A DNA stretch of 37,120 nucleotides from a virus: the IMG/VR virus record IMGVR_UViG_3300044611_001873, positions 1 through 37,120 of that record. One strand, 5' to 3'. Within the stretch, counting starts at the first letter, position 1; the number at the start of each line of letters is the position of its first letter. Shown one piece after another: positions 20,355 to 28,235 of this stretch. The position numbers were made by a program, and so were the translations under genes. Below the pieces are notes generated by a model, which saw only the letters and a list, made by a program, of their open reading frames with translations, did no database searches and was not told where the DNA came from.

Positions 20355-20889
20355 CTTTTACCAAAGCTTTCATAATTTTAATTGCCCATTGAAAAGCAAC
20401 TTTGGCTTCGTCGCCTAAGTCATCTGTTAACTCTGCTCTTATAGCAGTTTTCAAATTTTCAGCATCTTTGAATTGATAAAAGCGGCCTTGGCCTGGACAT
20501 TTTTTAGCAATAATTTGTCCGCCAAATAAATCACCCATATGACGACAATACAAGTGTGCTTTAACTAAATGACGTCTTTCAGTGTCATAGTTAAGAGCTA
20601 GTACATATTGATAATATTCAATAGTTTCTGGCAACCACTTAAGATTATGATTATTACCTACTAGTTCGATACAGTCTTGATAGATTTTGTGTGCTCGTTC
20701 AATGTCAGGTAAGTTTTTTAACATACCTTGACTATTTGCCGAAGTTTCTATTCCGTTATAAACGAGAACCATTTGCCAAAGATAGTTAGCATATTCTTCT
20801 TTAGTAAATGATCCTGTTACAAGTTTTTTAGCAAATATAGTTCTTTCTGCGTCTGCATGTAACTCTTTGGTTATTTCACGTAAACTCAT
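20347..20889 (-). CDS. ho1: Heme oxygenase (HO-1 type)
   Basis: 180 aa, shorter than plant/cyanobacterial forms (about 240). Proximal heme ligand His11 ('ITKELHADAE') and the distal helix 'YCRHMGDLFGGQII' (G119-D-x2-GG) are present. Opens heme to biliverdin, CO and Fe2+ using ferredoxin. Its start overlaps the clpS stop (ATGA) and its stop overlaps the bilin reductase start. Confidence 0.92.
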   Translation of the reverse strand: MSLREITKELHADAERTIFAKKLVTGSFTKEEYANYLWQMVLVYNGIETSANSQGMLKNLPDIERAHKIYQDCIELVGNNHNLKWLPETIEYYQYVLALNYDTERRHLVKAHLYCRHMGDLFGGQIIAKKCPGQGRFYQFKDAENLKTAIRAELTDDLGDEAKVAFQWAIKIMKALVKDE

Positions 20890-21191
20890 TCTTCTTCCAT
20901 TTTAACTTGGAGTGGGAATCCTTGTGATCTAGCAACTGTGGTTACTTCGACAGCTTTGGCTTCTGCTATGTCGAATGTATAAACACCTGCAATACCACTA
21001 CCACTATTATGTATCTCCATAGTGATCTCTTTTGCAGTTTCTTGGCTATGTTTAAAAACTTCTGTTAATACTTCTATAACGAAATCCATCGGAGTGTAAT
21101 CGTCGTTTAGAAATATGACTTTCCACTTTTTCGGTTCTTGATATTTTTGTTTAATTTTTTCGTCGATTTTTACATCAGAATCTACTGCCAT
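20886..21191 (-). CDS. clpS: ClpS, adaptor of the ClpAP protease
   Basis: 101 aa from the ATG at 21191, preferred because GGAGG lies just before it and partly inside an earlier in-frame ATG at 21203. Core motifs 'WKVIFLNDDYTPMDFVIEVL' and 'AKEITMEIHNSGSGIAG' are typical. ClpS delivers N-degron substrates to ClpA and blocks ClpAP from ssrA-tagged proteins, notable because this phage also carries tmRNA. No clpA or clpP is here. Follows the hsp20 terminator; translationally coupled to heme oxygenase. Confidence 0.93.
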   Translation of the reverse strand: MAVDSDVKIDEKIKQKYQEPKKWKVIFLNDDYTPMDFVIEVLTEVFKHSQETAKEITMEIHNSGSGIAGVYTFDIAEAKAVEVTTVARSQGFPLQVKMEEE

Positions 21192-21210
21192 CACTGCCTC
21201 CATAAAAATT

Positions 21211-21233
21211 AGGGGAAAGTTAAACTTTCCCCT
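21211..21233 (-). terminator. Terminator between hsp20 and clpS
   Basis: AGGGGAAAGTT and AACTTTCCCCT form an 11-bp stem with a 1-nt centre (3-nt loop in practice), followed on the minus strand by AATTTTT. The clpS ribosome site is just beyond. Confidence 0.85.
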
Positions 21234-21240
21234 TATTATA

Positions 21241-21690
21241 TTACTTAACTTCTACAATGTCAATTACTCGAGCTTTCTTTTCTTCTGGAATAATATATTC
21301 AAGGCTAATAGTTAAGATTCCGTCTTTAATCTCGGCTCCATTTACAACCATATGTTCTGCTAGTTGCCAACTTCTTACAAAACTTCTGCTACTTAAACCT
21401 CGGTGTAGGTATTGTCTAGTTAAAGTTTCGTTAGTTGCTTCTGATTCTCCCCTCACTGTTAGCATGTCTTGTTCAACTTCAACATTTATCTCATGTTTTT
21501 TGAAACCAGCAACTGCTATTTCAATTTGATAATGTGTGTCGTCAGTTTTAACAATATTATGCGGAGGATAGTTAGTAGATAACTGATTTGCAAATCTTGA
21601 TTCGAAAGTATCGAACAATCTGTCAAATCCTACTAAAGCTTTGTTTAATGCTGTTGTATCAAAACGTGCTACTGTACCATTCATTGTCAT
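21241..21690 (-). CDS. hsp20: Hsp20 / alpha-crystallin small heat-shock protein (IbpA-like)
   Basis: 149 aa from the ATG at 21690, which has AAGGAG upstream; the longer frame would start inside that site. The alpha-crystallin domain has 'YQIEIAVAGFKKHEINVEVE', 'LTVRGE', 'YLHRGLSSRSFVRSWQLAEHM' and 'AEIKDGILTISLEY', as in IbpA/B. It holds unfolded proteins for DnaK, which is encoded just upstream. The 5' UTR carries the SD-sequestering hairpin described separately. Confidence 0.93.
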   Translation of the reverse strand: MTMNGTVARFDTTALNKALVGFDRLFDTFESRFANQLSTNYPPHNIVKTDDTHYQIEIAVAGFKKHEINVEVEQDMLTVRGESEATNETLTRQYLHRGLSSRSFVRSWQLAEHMVVNGAEIKDGILTISLEYIIPEEKKARVIDIVEVK

Positions 21691-21697
21691 TTGATTT

Positions 21698-21746
21698 CTC
21701 CTTAAATTAAGCAAGATACAATATTTGACCCAAAGGCGTCAAATAT
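21698..21746 (-). promoter_or_regulatory. ROSE-like RNA thermometer of hsp20
   Basis: Minus strand: CTTGCTT-AATTT-AAGGAG (21715-21698) folds so that CUU(G)CUU pairs with AAGGAG around a bulged G, the hallmark UUGCU/AGGA core of ROSE thermometers. Upstream ATATTTGAC...GTCAAATAT (21746-21721) forms a stable 9-bp hairpin, as in ROSE leaders. Confidence 0.65.
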
Positions 21747-21751
21747 AAGTC

Positions 21752-23629
21752 TTAAGTGGTTTCCTTGAATTCTGCATCAACTACAACTTCGTCGGAATTT
21801 CCACTTGAAGATTCGGTTTTACTTTTCGCTGTTGCAATGATTTGTTGAACTTCGAAAAGCTTTGAAATACATTCATTAATTTTTTCTTTATCTGTGCCTT
21901 TATGTGCCTCTTCTGCTGCCTGACAAGCCTCGTTAATCTTTGTTTTTTCTTCTTCGGTAAGATTTGATTCTACTTCTTTCATATCATTACGAAGATTATG
22001 TACTATACCTTCGGCGTTGTTACGTGCCTCGATTAATTCACGTTGTTTACGATCCTCTTCTGCATTAACTTCTGCATCTTGTACCATACGTTCGATTTCT
22101 TCAGCAGTTAAACCACTGTCACTCTTAATGGTAATCTTATTTTCCTTACCTGTGTTTTTATCTTTAGCACTAACATGCATAATGCCGTTGGCATCGATAT
22201 CAATTGTAACTTCGATTTGAGGAACACCTCTACGTGCAGGTGCAATACCTTCTAAGTTAAATTCGCCTAATGATTTATTATAAGCGAACATTTCACGCTC
22301 ACCCTGTGCAATTTTGATAGTAACTGCTGGCTGATTATCTTCCGCAGTACTAAACACTTGACTAGCTTTGGTAGGAATAGTTGTATTCTTAGTAATTAAT
22401 TTAGTAAAGATACCGCCCATAGTTTCAATACCAAGACTTAATGGAGTGACATCTAATAGTAGAACGTCTTTACGATCTCCTCCTAGCACAGCACCTTGTA
22501 CCGCAGCACCAGCAGCCACTGCCTCATCAGGGTTAACATCTTTGCGTGGTGTCTTGCCAAATAGTTTTTCAACTTCTTCTTGCACCTTAGGCATACGTGT
22601 TTGACCACCAACTAAAATAACTTCATCGATATCGGCGGCAGTTACTTTTGCATCATTTAATGCTTGACGACAAGGAGCAAGACTACGTTGAATCAAATCT
22701 TCGACTAAGCTCTCTAATTTTGCACGAGTTACTTTAATATTAAGATGTTTAGGACCTGTAGCATCTGCGGTAATATAAGGAAGGTTAACGTCAGTTTGTG
22801 TGCTATTACTTAATTCAATCTTTGTACGTTCTGCTGCTTCTTTTAGACGCTGTAGTGCCATAACGTCTTTACTCAAATCAATTCCTTGTTCCTTTTTAAA
22901 TTCGGAAACAAGATGATCCATAATACGATTATCAAAATCTTCGCCACCAAGGAATGTATCACCATTTGTGCTTAGTACTTCGATTTGTTTATCGCCATCT
23001 ACATTGGCGATTTCAATAATGGAAACATCAAAAGTACCACCACCTAGATCATAAACAGCAACTTTACGATCTTTCTTGTCAGTCTTATCTACACCATATG
23101 CAAGAGCTGCTGCGGTAGGCTCGTTAATAATACGTAGAACTTCTAATCCAGCAATCTTACCAGCATCTTTAGTTGCTTGACGTTGACTGTCGTTGAAGTA
23201 TGCAGGTACGGTGATAACTGCTTGAGTAACTTCTGCACCAAGATAGTCTTCAGCAGTTTTTTTCATTTTACGTAGAACTTCTGCTGAAATTTGAGGAGGT
23301 GCTAATTCTTTGTCGTTAGCACGAATCCATGCATCGCCATTTTTAGCCTCTGTGATTTCGTAAGGCATCAAATCGATATCTTTTTGTACTGCTTGTTCTT
23401 TAAATTTGCGGCCGATTAAACGCTTGGCTGCATAGATTGTGTTTTTAGGATTAGTTACTGCTTGACGTTTAGCTGGTGCTCCAACTAAAATTTCTTCGTT
23501 TGTGTATGCGACGATACTTGGAGTAGTTCTGGCACCTTCACTGTTTTCAATAATTTTAACTGTGCCATTTTCAATTACTGCTACACAACTGTTTGTTGTA
23601 CCCAAATCGATACCAATGATTTTGCTCAT
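21752..23629 (-). CDS. dnaK: DnaK (Hsp70) chaperone, full length
   Basis: 625 aa, close to the bacterial length (about 638). The ATPase domain starts '[19 protein letters not shown]', and has '[20 protein letters not shown]', '[11 protein letters not shown]', '[13 protein letters not shown]' and '[12 protein letters not shown]'. The substrate domain starts after '[18 protein letters not shown]'. The tail ends '[11 protein letters not shown]'. No dnaJ or grpE is here, so it would use host co-chaperones. A complete phage-borne DnaK is uncommon. The leader has an SD-sequestering hairpin and a late-type GATAAATA. Confidence 0.97.
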   Translation of the reverse strand: MSKIIGIDLGTTNSCVAVIENGTVKIIENSEGARTTPSIVAYTNEEILVGAPAKRQAVTNPKNTIYAAKRLIGRKFKEQAVQKDIDLMPYEITEAKNGDAWIRANDKELAPPQISAEVLRKMKKTAEDYLGAEVTQAVITVPAYFNDSQRQATKDAGKIAGLEVLRIINEPTAAALAYGVDKTDKKDRKVAVYDLGGGTFDVSIIEIANVDGDKQIEVLSTNGDTFLGGEDFDNRIMDHLVSEFKKEQGIDLSKDVMALQRLKEAAERTKIELSNSTQTDVNLPYITADATGPKHLNIKVTRAKLESLVEDLIQRSLAPCRQALNDAKVTAADIDEVILVGGQTRMPKVQEEVEKLFGKTPRKDVNPDEAVAAGAAVQGAVLGGDRKDVLLLDVTPLSLGIETMGGIFTKLITKNTTIPTKASQVFSTAEDNQPAVTIKIAQGEREMFAYNKSLGEFNLEGIAPARRGVPQIEVTIDIDANGIMHVSAKDKNTGKENKITIKSDSGLTAEEIERMVQDAEVNAEEDRKQRELIEARNNAEGIVHNLRNDMKEVESNLTEEEKTKINEACQAAEEAHKGTDKEKINECISKLFEVQQIIATAKSKTESSSGNSDEVVVDAEFKETT

Positions 23630-23636
23630 ACATTTT

Positions 23637-23700
23637 CTCCTTAATTAAGCAAGATTGTTTGGACTCATGTCCTTTGTATAACCCGTATGGCGATATACAA
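23637..23700 (-). promoter_or_regulatory. ROSE-like RNA thermometer of dnaK
   Basis: Minus strand: CTTGCTT-AATT-AAGGAG (23653-23637) is the same SD-masking hairpin with bulged G as before hsp20. Upstream hairpins are GGAC-ATGA-GTCC (23672-23661) and TTGTATA...TATACAA (23700-23674), giving a three-hairpin leader ending at the ribosome site. Confidence 0.68.
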
Positions 23701-23703
23701 TTT

Positions 23704-23711
23704 TATTTATC
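23704..23711 (-). promoter_or_regulatory. Late-type promoter motif GATAAATA before dnaK
   Basis: Minus-strand GATAAATA overlapping the stop codon of the exonuclease gene. Transcription would begin just upstream of the dnaK leader hairpins. Confidence 0.45.
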
Positions 23712-24288
23712 TCTGATTAGCCAAGGGCTGAATCAGTTTTCCATTAAATTGTGTGCTGCTGCGTAACCTTTGAAATACATTTTGTACGCCTACTGCTTGA
23801 TTCCAAGCATCTTCTAAAGCATGGTGTTTAAGCACTGGAGGTCTTTGAGGGTCAATCCCTAAATCAAAAAGCGTCCTAGTATCCCTAACTTCCCAGAAGT
23901 TCCAAGGGACTGCCTTATTAAGTTTTCTAAAAACGTTTTCGCAAATAACAATGTCAAAAGCGGCACCATGACTCCAAACACGCTTGGCTCCCCAACAAAA
24001 TTTATACAATTGATTAAATGCTTCTCTTATATGAATTCGATTGTCTGTACTGAAAGCTTCTTCCTGTGCTTCTTTACTTTGTTTACTCCACCATTCTAAT
24101 GTATCTTCGCTTACATCTAAGCCTAGTGCATCACAACTATCTAAGTCTACTTTTAGATAAAACTTCTCGCAAGTAGAATTATCGATATCGTTGTTGAACG
24201 GATCAAATTTTACAGCACCGATAGTTAATATCGATGCATTTGTTGAAGTAGACAAGGTCTCCAAATCTATCATTATATCAGATAGCAT
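23707..24288 (-). CDS. DexA-like 3'-5' exonuclease (RNase H fold, DEDD)
   Basis: 193 aa. Exo I motif 'IMIDLETLST' (D-x-E), Exo II-like 'VWSHGAAFDIVICENVF', and Exo III 'KHHALEDAWNQAVGVQNVF' (H-x3-D). Matches the T4 DexA / Rv2179c-like family, which degrades single-stranded nucleic acid. In T4 DexA is an early exonuclease. AGAAAG precedes the ATG; a start at the second Met (MIDLETLS) is also possible. Confidence 0.85.
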   Translation of the reverse strand: MLSDIMIDLETLSTSTNASILTIGAVKFDPFNNDIDNSTCEKFYLKVDLDSCDALGLDVSEDTLEWWSKQSKEAQEEAFSTDNRIHIREAFNQLYKFCWGAKRVWSHGAAFDIVICENVFRKLNKAVPWNFWEVRDTRTLFDLGIDPQRPPVLKHHALEDAWNQAVGVQNVFQRLRSSTQFNGKLIQPLANQR

Positions 24289-24327
24289 AAATTCTTTCTA
24301 AAATTTTATTGTACTAGATTTTGTTAA

Positions 24328-24552
24328 TTAAAACAACTTTTTTGGTAATTGTTCTTTTTCTAATTTCTTTAAGAAACGTGCTCTGCCAGCAGCTTTTTTA
24401 CGCTTTCGAGCAGTTGTGGGTTTTTCGTAATGTTCTTTCTTTTGAAGAGCTTTTAATGCTCCGCCTTCTTCGACTTTGTTTTTTAATTTTCTTAGAGCCT
24501 TGTTTACATCGTCTCCATCTCTAAGGATTACTGTAGTTCCTTTTTTAGGCAT
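24328..24552 (-). CDS. rpsU: Ribosomal protein bS21
   Basis: 74 aa from the ATG at 24552, preferred to an upstream in-frame ATG because of GAGGAAG spacing. It has 'GDDVNKALRKLKNKVEEGG', 'LKKEHYEKPTTARKRKKAAG' type features ('HYEKPTTARKRKKAAGRAR') and a basic C-terminus ending 'PKKLF', all bS21 signatures. bS21 sits at the small-subunit platform near the mRNA exit; phage copies have been seen in aquatic viruses and may bias translation initiation. Overlaps the preceding gene's stop by 8 nt. Confidence 0.9.
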   Translation of the reverse strand: MPKKGTTVILRDGDDVNKALRKLKNKVEEGGALKALQKKEHYEKPTTARKRKKAAGRARFLKKLEKEQLPKKLF

Positions 24553-24946
24553 CGTCTTCCTCGTCATCTCCATTTAAAACTTCTAATACCCAGTCCAAAT
24601 TAAAAATCCTATTCCTACTTATTAAAGACCAAGGAGTAGATTCGTCACTAGTTAGGTAGTAAGAATTTGGTTGAATCAGCAAAAGCGATATAAACAATTT
24701 TGTTTGATAATCACAATTATCTATATCTACAATAATGAAATCTGCAATCTTGCCTACACTTAACAGCCAATCGATGTCAGTTTCTGTATCATCAAAAATG
24801 TAAACATTAACATCGTCATCTATTTGTTTTAGATTATGCTGAAATTGAATTTTCAGTTTGGCACTAGGTTTCACCAAAAGGTACGAAATATTCGAATTAT
24901 ATAATCTGTCAGGTGCTGTGATTAAATTAATTTTTCCAATATGCAT
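24545..24946 (-). CDS. Unknown protein (133 aa)
   Basis: Begins MHIGKINLITAPDRLYNSN, with alternating beta/alpha pattern ('DVNVYIFDDTETDIDWLL', 'ADFIIVDIDNCDY') and an acidic tail 'NGDDEEDDA'. Could be a Rossmann-like regulator or nucleotide-binding fold. Coupled to bS21 by overlap and starts 7 nt after the 24954 gene ends. No family recognised. Confidence 0.65.
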   Translation of the reverse strand: MHIGKINLITAPDRLYNSNISYLLVKPSAKLKIQFQHNLKQIDDDVNVYIFDDTETDIDWLLSVGKIADFIIVDIDNCDYQTKLFISLLLIQPNSYYLTSDESTPWSLISRNRIFNLDWVLEVLNGDDEEDDA

Positions 24947-24953
24947 CTTTTAC

Positions 24954-26534
24954 TTAGCTTTGATTTTTCTTAATTTGCTGCCAAATTGATTCTTGATTCT
25001 GTTCTTGGTTCTGAACATATGTTATTTTATCAGCAGTTTTTTCTTCGTCAAATTTTTCTATGGTTTCCCAAGGAAGATGATCAATTAAACCTTTTTCATA
25101 TAATGCTCGTTGTCTTTTAATTGTGTCATTAGGATTTTCTAATTTCCATTGACGTTTTGCATCTGTGTCTTCGGGATCATCCTGCTCATCTATAACTCTT
25201 TGAGTCCAAGTTTCTTCATTTTCTAAAACAGGCATACTATTAATAATGTCCTGTTCTAACTTAGCATCTCCTTCTATAGGACGTTGCATAGGGAAAGGAT
25301 ATGGTTCTTGATTCTCTTCGAACAAGTTATCAGTTTTAACTATATCGCCTTTAGGAAGATCTTCTTCGGCTTGTTCACGTAATTGAGCAATTTGCTCATC
25401 AGTCAATGGACCATCATCGGCTTCATATTTGCCTTCGTCTATTTCTTTGGCCGTTTCTCTTAAATGAGCGAAGAAAGCATCAACTTCTGGATTGCCTGAT
25501 TTATTATATTCACATTCTTTATCAGGACAGAATGTATCAATACCAGGAGCGACAATTAAATGCTTGCCACAATGTGGACAAGGACCAGGACTTGTATATT
25601 CTACACGTTGAGATTCAACTATTGGCTCTGCGGATTCTTCGACGGGTTGTTCGATAGGTTGTTCAACCACGGGTTCATTTCCAACCACAGGTCCACCCAC
25701 AGGTACACTATCAGGTGCGGTAATAATATCGGCAGCAGCATCTTCTTCCTCCTTGACTCGTCTAAAGTATTGGAAACTATACTGACTAGCTAATAACATC
25801 ACAACTGCCAGTGGATCAAAAATGATAACAATTAAAATTATTACCCAACGTACAGCACGTTCTAAAACATTTTGATCCGGATTATCACCATAAAGTAAAG
25901 CCGCAATATATTTAATCGGGCCTACTTCGGCTTCTACTTTGCGTAACTCGCTAGCGATTGGAGCACGTTCAACGTTTAATGCTGCAATAGCTTTTTGACT
26001 CTTTGCAATATCTGCTTGTAAGCTGGCACGTTCTTTGGCCTGTGCTTTACGAATTTGTACTGCACGTTCTGCACCACGTTCATCGTCACTGCGACTTAGT
26101 CTAGCATCGACCTGTGCATCCATTTGCAGTAGTGCTTTTTTAGCAACATCAATGTTATCACGTTCTGTTTTAATCTTTTCATCTATTAATGCGACTTTGG
26201 CAACAACATCGCCTGTAGGTACTGCTTGATCTAAATGGGCCTTGGACAAATAACCAAAGATACCCATGGATGTAATTACCATTAAAATGGTAACTGCAAT
26301 TAATAGATATGCCTTAATTAATCTTGGTGCAATGAACCAGTTTTGTTTTAACCAAACAGTGGCTACTAATTTGCTGAGTTCAAGCACTATTCCCATAATA
26401 GCAATAGGAATCGCCGCGGCGGCGAAAATACTAATCAGTCCTGCGACTGAATAGTAAACTGCAACAGCAGAAATGGAAAGGCCGCTTAATAAGGCAAGCC
26501 ATGCTATACCTTTATCGGCAAATGTAATTTTCAT
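24954..26534 (-). CDS. Large membrane protein with coiled coil and zinc-ribbon-like motif
   Basis: 526 aa from the ATG at 26534 (a TTG lies two codons upstream). Membrane helices at about 13-35, 38-62 and 76-97, then an alanine/lysine-rich coiled coil (about 113-215), a fourth helix (about 228-252, 'WVIILIVIIFDPLAVVMLL') and a long acidic cytoplasmic tail with 'CPHCGK' and 'CPDKEC' (four Cys, zinc-ribbon-like). Similar proteins occur in marine myoviruses; function unknown. GATAAATA sits 6 nt before the ATG and no Shine-Dalgarno is visible. Confidence 0.7.
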   Translation of the reverse strand: MKITFADKGIAWLALLSGLSISAVAVYYSVAGLISIFAAAAIPIAIMGIVLELSKLVATVWLKQNWFIAPRLIKAYLLIAVTILMVITSMGIFGYLSKAHLDQAVPTGDVVAKVALIDEKIKTERDNIDVAKKALLQMDAQVDARLSRSDDERGAERAVQIRKAQAKERASLQADIAKSQKAIAALNVERAPIASELRKVEAEVGPIKYIAALLYGDNPDQNVLERAVRWVIILIVIIFDPLAVVMLLASQYSFQYFRRVKEEEDAAADIITAPDSVPVGGPVVGNEPVVEQPIEQPVEESAEPIVESQRVEYTSPGPCPHCGKHLIVAPGIDTFCPDKECEYNKSGNPEVDAFFAHLRETAKEIDEGKYEADDGPLTDEQIAQLREQAEEDLPKGDIVKTDNLFEENQEPYPFPMQRPIEGDAKLEQDIINSMPVLENEETWTQRVIDEQDDPEDTDAKRQWKLENPNDTIKRQRALYEKGLIDHLPWETIEKFDEEKTADKITYVQNQEQNQESIWQQIKKNQS

Positions 26535-26536
26535 AG

Positions 26537-26962
26537 TCAATATTTATCGATAAAATTCCAACTATTTGTTGTATTATTATAACAGGCAGTATCTTGAAAA
26601 CTTTTTTCGTCTGCACCGAACCTTACCCAACTATGTACTCTGCGGCAAATGTTGCCACTACCTGGATAAGTGTAAACGATTCTAGTTTTGCCCTGTGCAT
26701 CTGTTCTATGATTAAACCATTCGACCAGTTCACCATTTTCTAGATTGTTCAATGCATGATATACACTTTGAGTATGCATTGCTGCATCTTCAGGTTTTAA
26801 TCTTTTTGAAAACCATTTAGTAATGTTAAAGAAAAATCCAGGAAGATTGTCAGAACGTTGCCAATTTTCGTAAACTGGTGTTTCCCAACTTTGAGCAAAA
26901 CTATTGGTACATACTAGGATGAGGCACAATTTCGTAAGTACCATCAAATTTTTTGCAGGCAT
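26537..26962 (-). CDS. Exported surface-antigen-like protein
   Basis: 141 aa with a signal peptide ('LTKLCLILVCTNSFAQ') and a C-terminal region 'GNICRRVHSWVRFGADEKSF' and 'DTACYNNTTNSWNFID' resembling the 17-kDa surface antigen (RT0821/Lpp0805) family. GGAGAGG precedes the ATG. It overlaps the upstream lipoprotein gene by 62 nt. Confidence 0.6.
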   Translation of the reverse strand: MPAKNLMVLTKLCLILVCTNSFAQSWETPVYENWQRSDNLPGFFFNITKWFSKRLKPEDAAMHTQSVYHALNNLENGELVEWFNHRTDAQGKTRIVYTYPGSGNICRRVHSWVRFGADEKSFQDTACYNNTTNSWNFIDKY

Positions 26963-27242
26963 ATCCTCTCCGTTCTACTGGTCGATTATTAAGTGTCATA
27001 AAATATTTGTATTCGCCACAATTTTGTGCCATACCACTTTGTGCATGAAACAATCTGTCTACCTGATTATCATTACACTTCATAACCTCGATAGTTCTCT
27101 CATCCTGAACTTGTCCGTGTTTACCTTTAATGACCACTGTTTCCGATTTAAGGTCGCAGTATTGTTCAGATTGAGCACGTGGAGAATATGTAGTGCAAGC
27201 CGCGAGACTCACACTACATACTAGAACAAGATAGCGTACCAT
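26901..27242 (-). CDS. Small lipoprotein, surface-antigen-like
   Basis: 113 aa. Lipobox 'VSLAAC' with Cys16 as the lipidated residue. Four further Cys ('QYCDLKSE', 'EVMKCNDNQ', 'AQNCGEYKYF', 'GYACKKFDGTYEIV'). The C-terminal 'YACKKFDGTYEIV' resembles the exported neighbour, so the two may be related. Start overlaps the stop of the LPP20-like gene (TAATG). Confidence 0.6.
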   Translation of the reverse strand: MVRYLVLVCSVSLAACTTYSPRAQSEQYCDLKSETVVIKGKHGQVQDERTIEVMKCNDNQVDRLFHAQSGMAQNCGEYKYFMTLNNRPVERRGYACKKFDGTYEIVPHPSMYQ

Positions 27243-27838
27243 TATTTTCTCGCTTGTTCAAGAACTTCTCTAGCAGTTTCGTCTACAGTTTTGCCTGCTA
27301 CTCGATTCTGTAGTTTGACCTGTTTGCTTTGATCATATTGTGCTGCCATAGTTTCTACATCTTTTTTACTAATTTTCATTAGTACAAAAGCACGATAGTT
27401 TCTTAGTTCTGGATTCCAAATTACCATCTTCTTTTCTAGACCATAAGTTCTAAGAACACTTTCTGCAATAAGGTTAACAATAACATCTTGTGATTCGGCA
27501 CGACCAATAGGAGCATCTGGAGAACCAGATTCACCATATACCAAAGTTGTGCGGTTGTTCATTTCACCGTTGACTCGGTCTACAATTTTGGCCTTTGCTT
27601 TCAGCGTAGCTTTTTTCAATGCCATTTCCATACTTGGACTAACATCTTCTGCTACTGCATAAAACATGCCTTCTCGATCCCAAAACTTTAATCCTTTAGA
27701 TTCAGTTCCAGTATCGGCATGTTCTAGATACCAAGTGGGTACTTGTTTCTTTTCAACATTTTCGGTTTGAAGAGTACTCATGCTTGAACAAGCGGTAAGG
27801 GTAAGTGCTACAGTAGTAACTACAAATGCCTTTTTCAT
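27242..27838 (-). CDS. LPP20-like outer-membrane lipoprotein
   Basis: 198 aa from the ATG at 27838, where a clean lipoprotein signal starts (MKKAFVVTTVALTLTACSS, lipobox LTAC) with AAAGG upstream. The body has 'YAVAEDVSPSMEMALKKATLKAKAKIVDRV' and 'VLRTYGLEKKMVIWNPELRNYRAFVLMKI', as in LPP20/flagellar-assembly-T-like domains. Probably modifies the host envelope or is part of a lysis/superinfection barrier; unproven. Confidence 0.65.
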   Translation of the reverse strand: MKKAFVVTTVALTLTACSSMSTLQTENVEKKQVPTWYLEHADTGTESKGLKFWDREGMFYAVAEDVSPSMEMALKKATLKAKAKIVDRVNGEMNNRTTLVYGESGSPDAPIGRAESQDVIVNLIAESVLRTYGLEKKMVIWNPELRNYRAFVLMKISKKDVETMAAQYDQSKQVKLQNRVAGKTVDETAREVLEQARK

Positions 27839-27866
27839 ATGTGCCTTTCTGTGTGTTAAAAATAAA

Positions 27867-27903
27867 AAACCTTCTACAGTACATATAATACTATAGAAGG
27901 TTT
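27867..27903 (-). terminator. Terminator after the 27924 membrane gene
   Basis: AAACCTTCTA and TAGAAGGTTT are inverted around a 17-nt loop. On the minus strand a T-rich tail (TTTTTTATTTTT) follows. Confidence 0.75.
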
Positions 27904-27923
27904 CAAATGTCAACAACTTTTGG

Positions 27924-28235
27924 TTATTTAAAGAAAATCAACATCATTAATACACTTTGAATGATAAATCCAAAACCAATTGTTGCAACATTGAGCATAT
28001 CTTTGATAATCACTGCCTTGGCAAATAGCAAAGTCAATGCACCCCAAGTAAGTAAAACCAAATCTACACTAGGTAGTTTATCTGTAAGACTCATGCTAAC
28101 TGCTAACAAACTAGGAATAGTTGCAGCATGTAACATGATATTGGCCAACCAAGCCATAGTTTCTGAACTAATTACACCAATTCGTTTAGTAAACACAAAT
28201 TTAGTGTGTTCGATCCATCTATTAACTCTTGACAT
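27924..28235 (-). CDS. Multi-TM phage membrane protein
   Basis: 103 aa from the ATG at 28235, preferred for its AGGGA site. Three hydrophobic segments (about 30-48, 62-80, 84-101, ending 'GFIIQSVLMMLIFFK') after a basic start 'MSRVNRWIEHTKFVFTKR'. It overlaps the end of the SleB-like hydrolase gene by 14 nt; proximity makes a role in lysis (holin-like) possible. Similar proteins are found in marine phages. Function unproven. Confidence 0.6.
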   Translation of the reverse strand: MSRVNRWIEHTKFVFTKRIGVISSETMAWLANIMLHAATIPSLLAVSMSLTDKLPSVDLVLLTWGALTLLFAKAVIIKDMLNVATIGFGFIIQSVLMMLIFFK

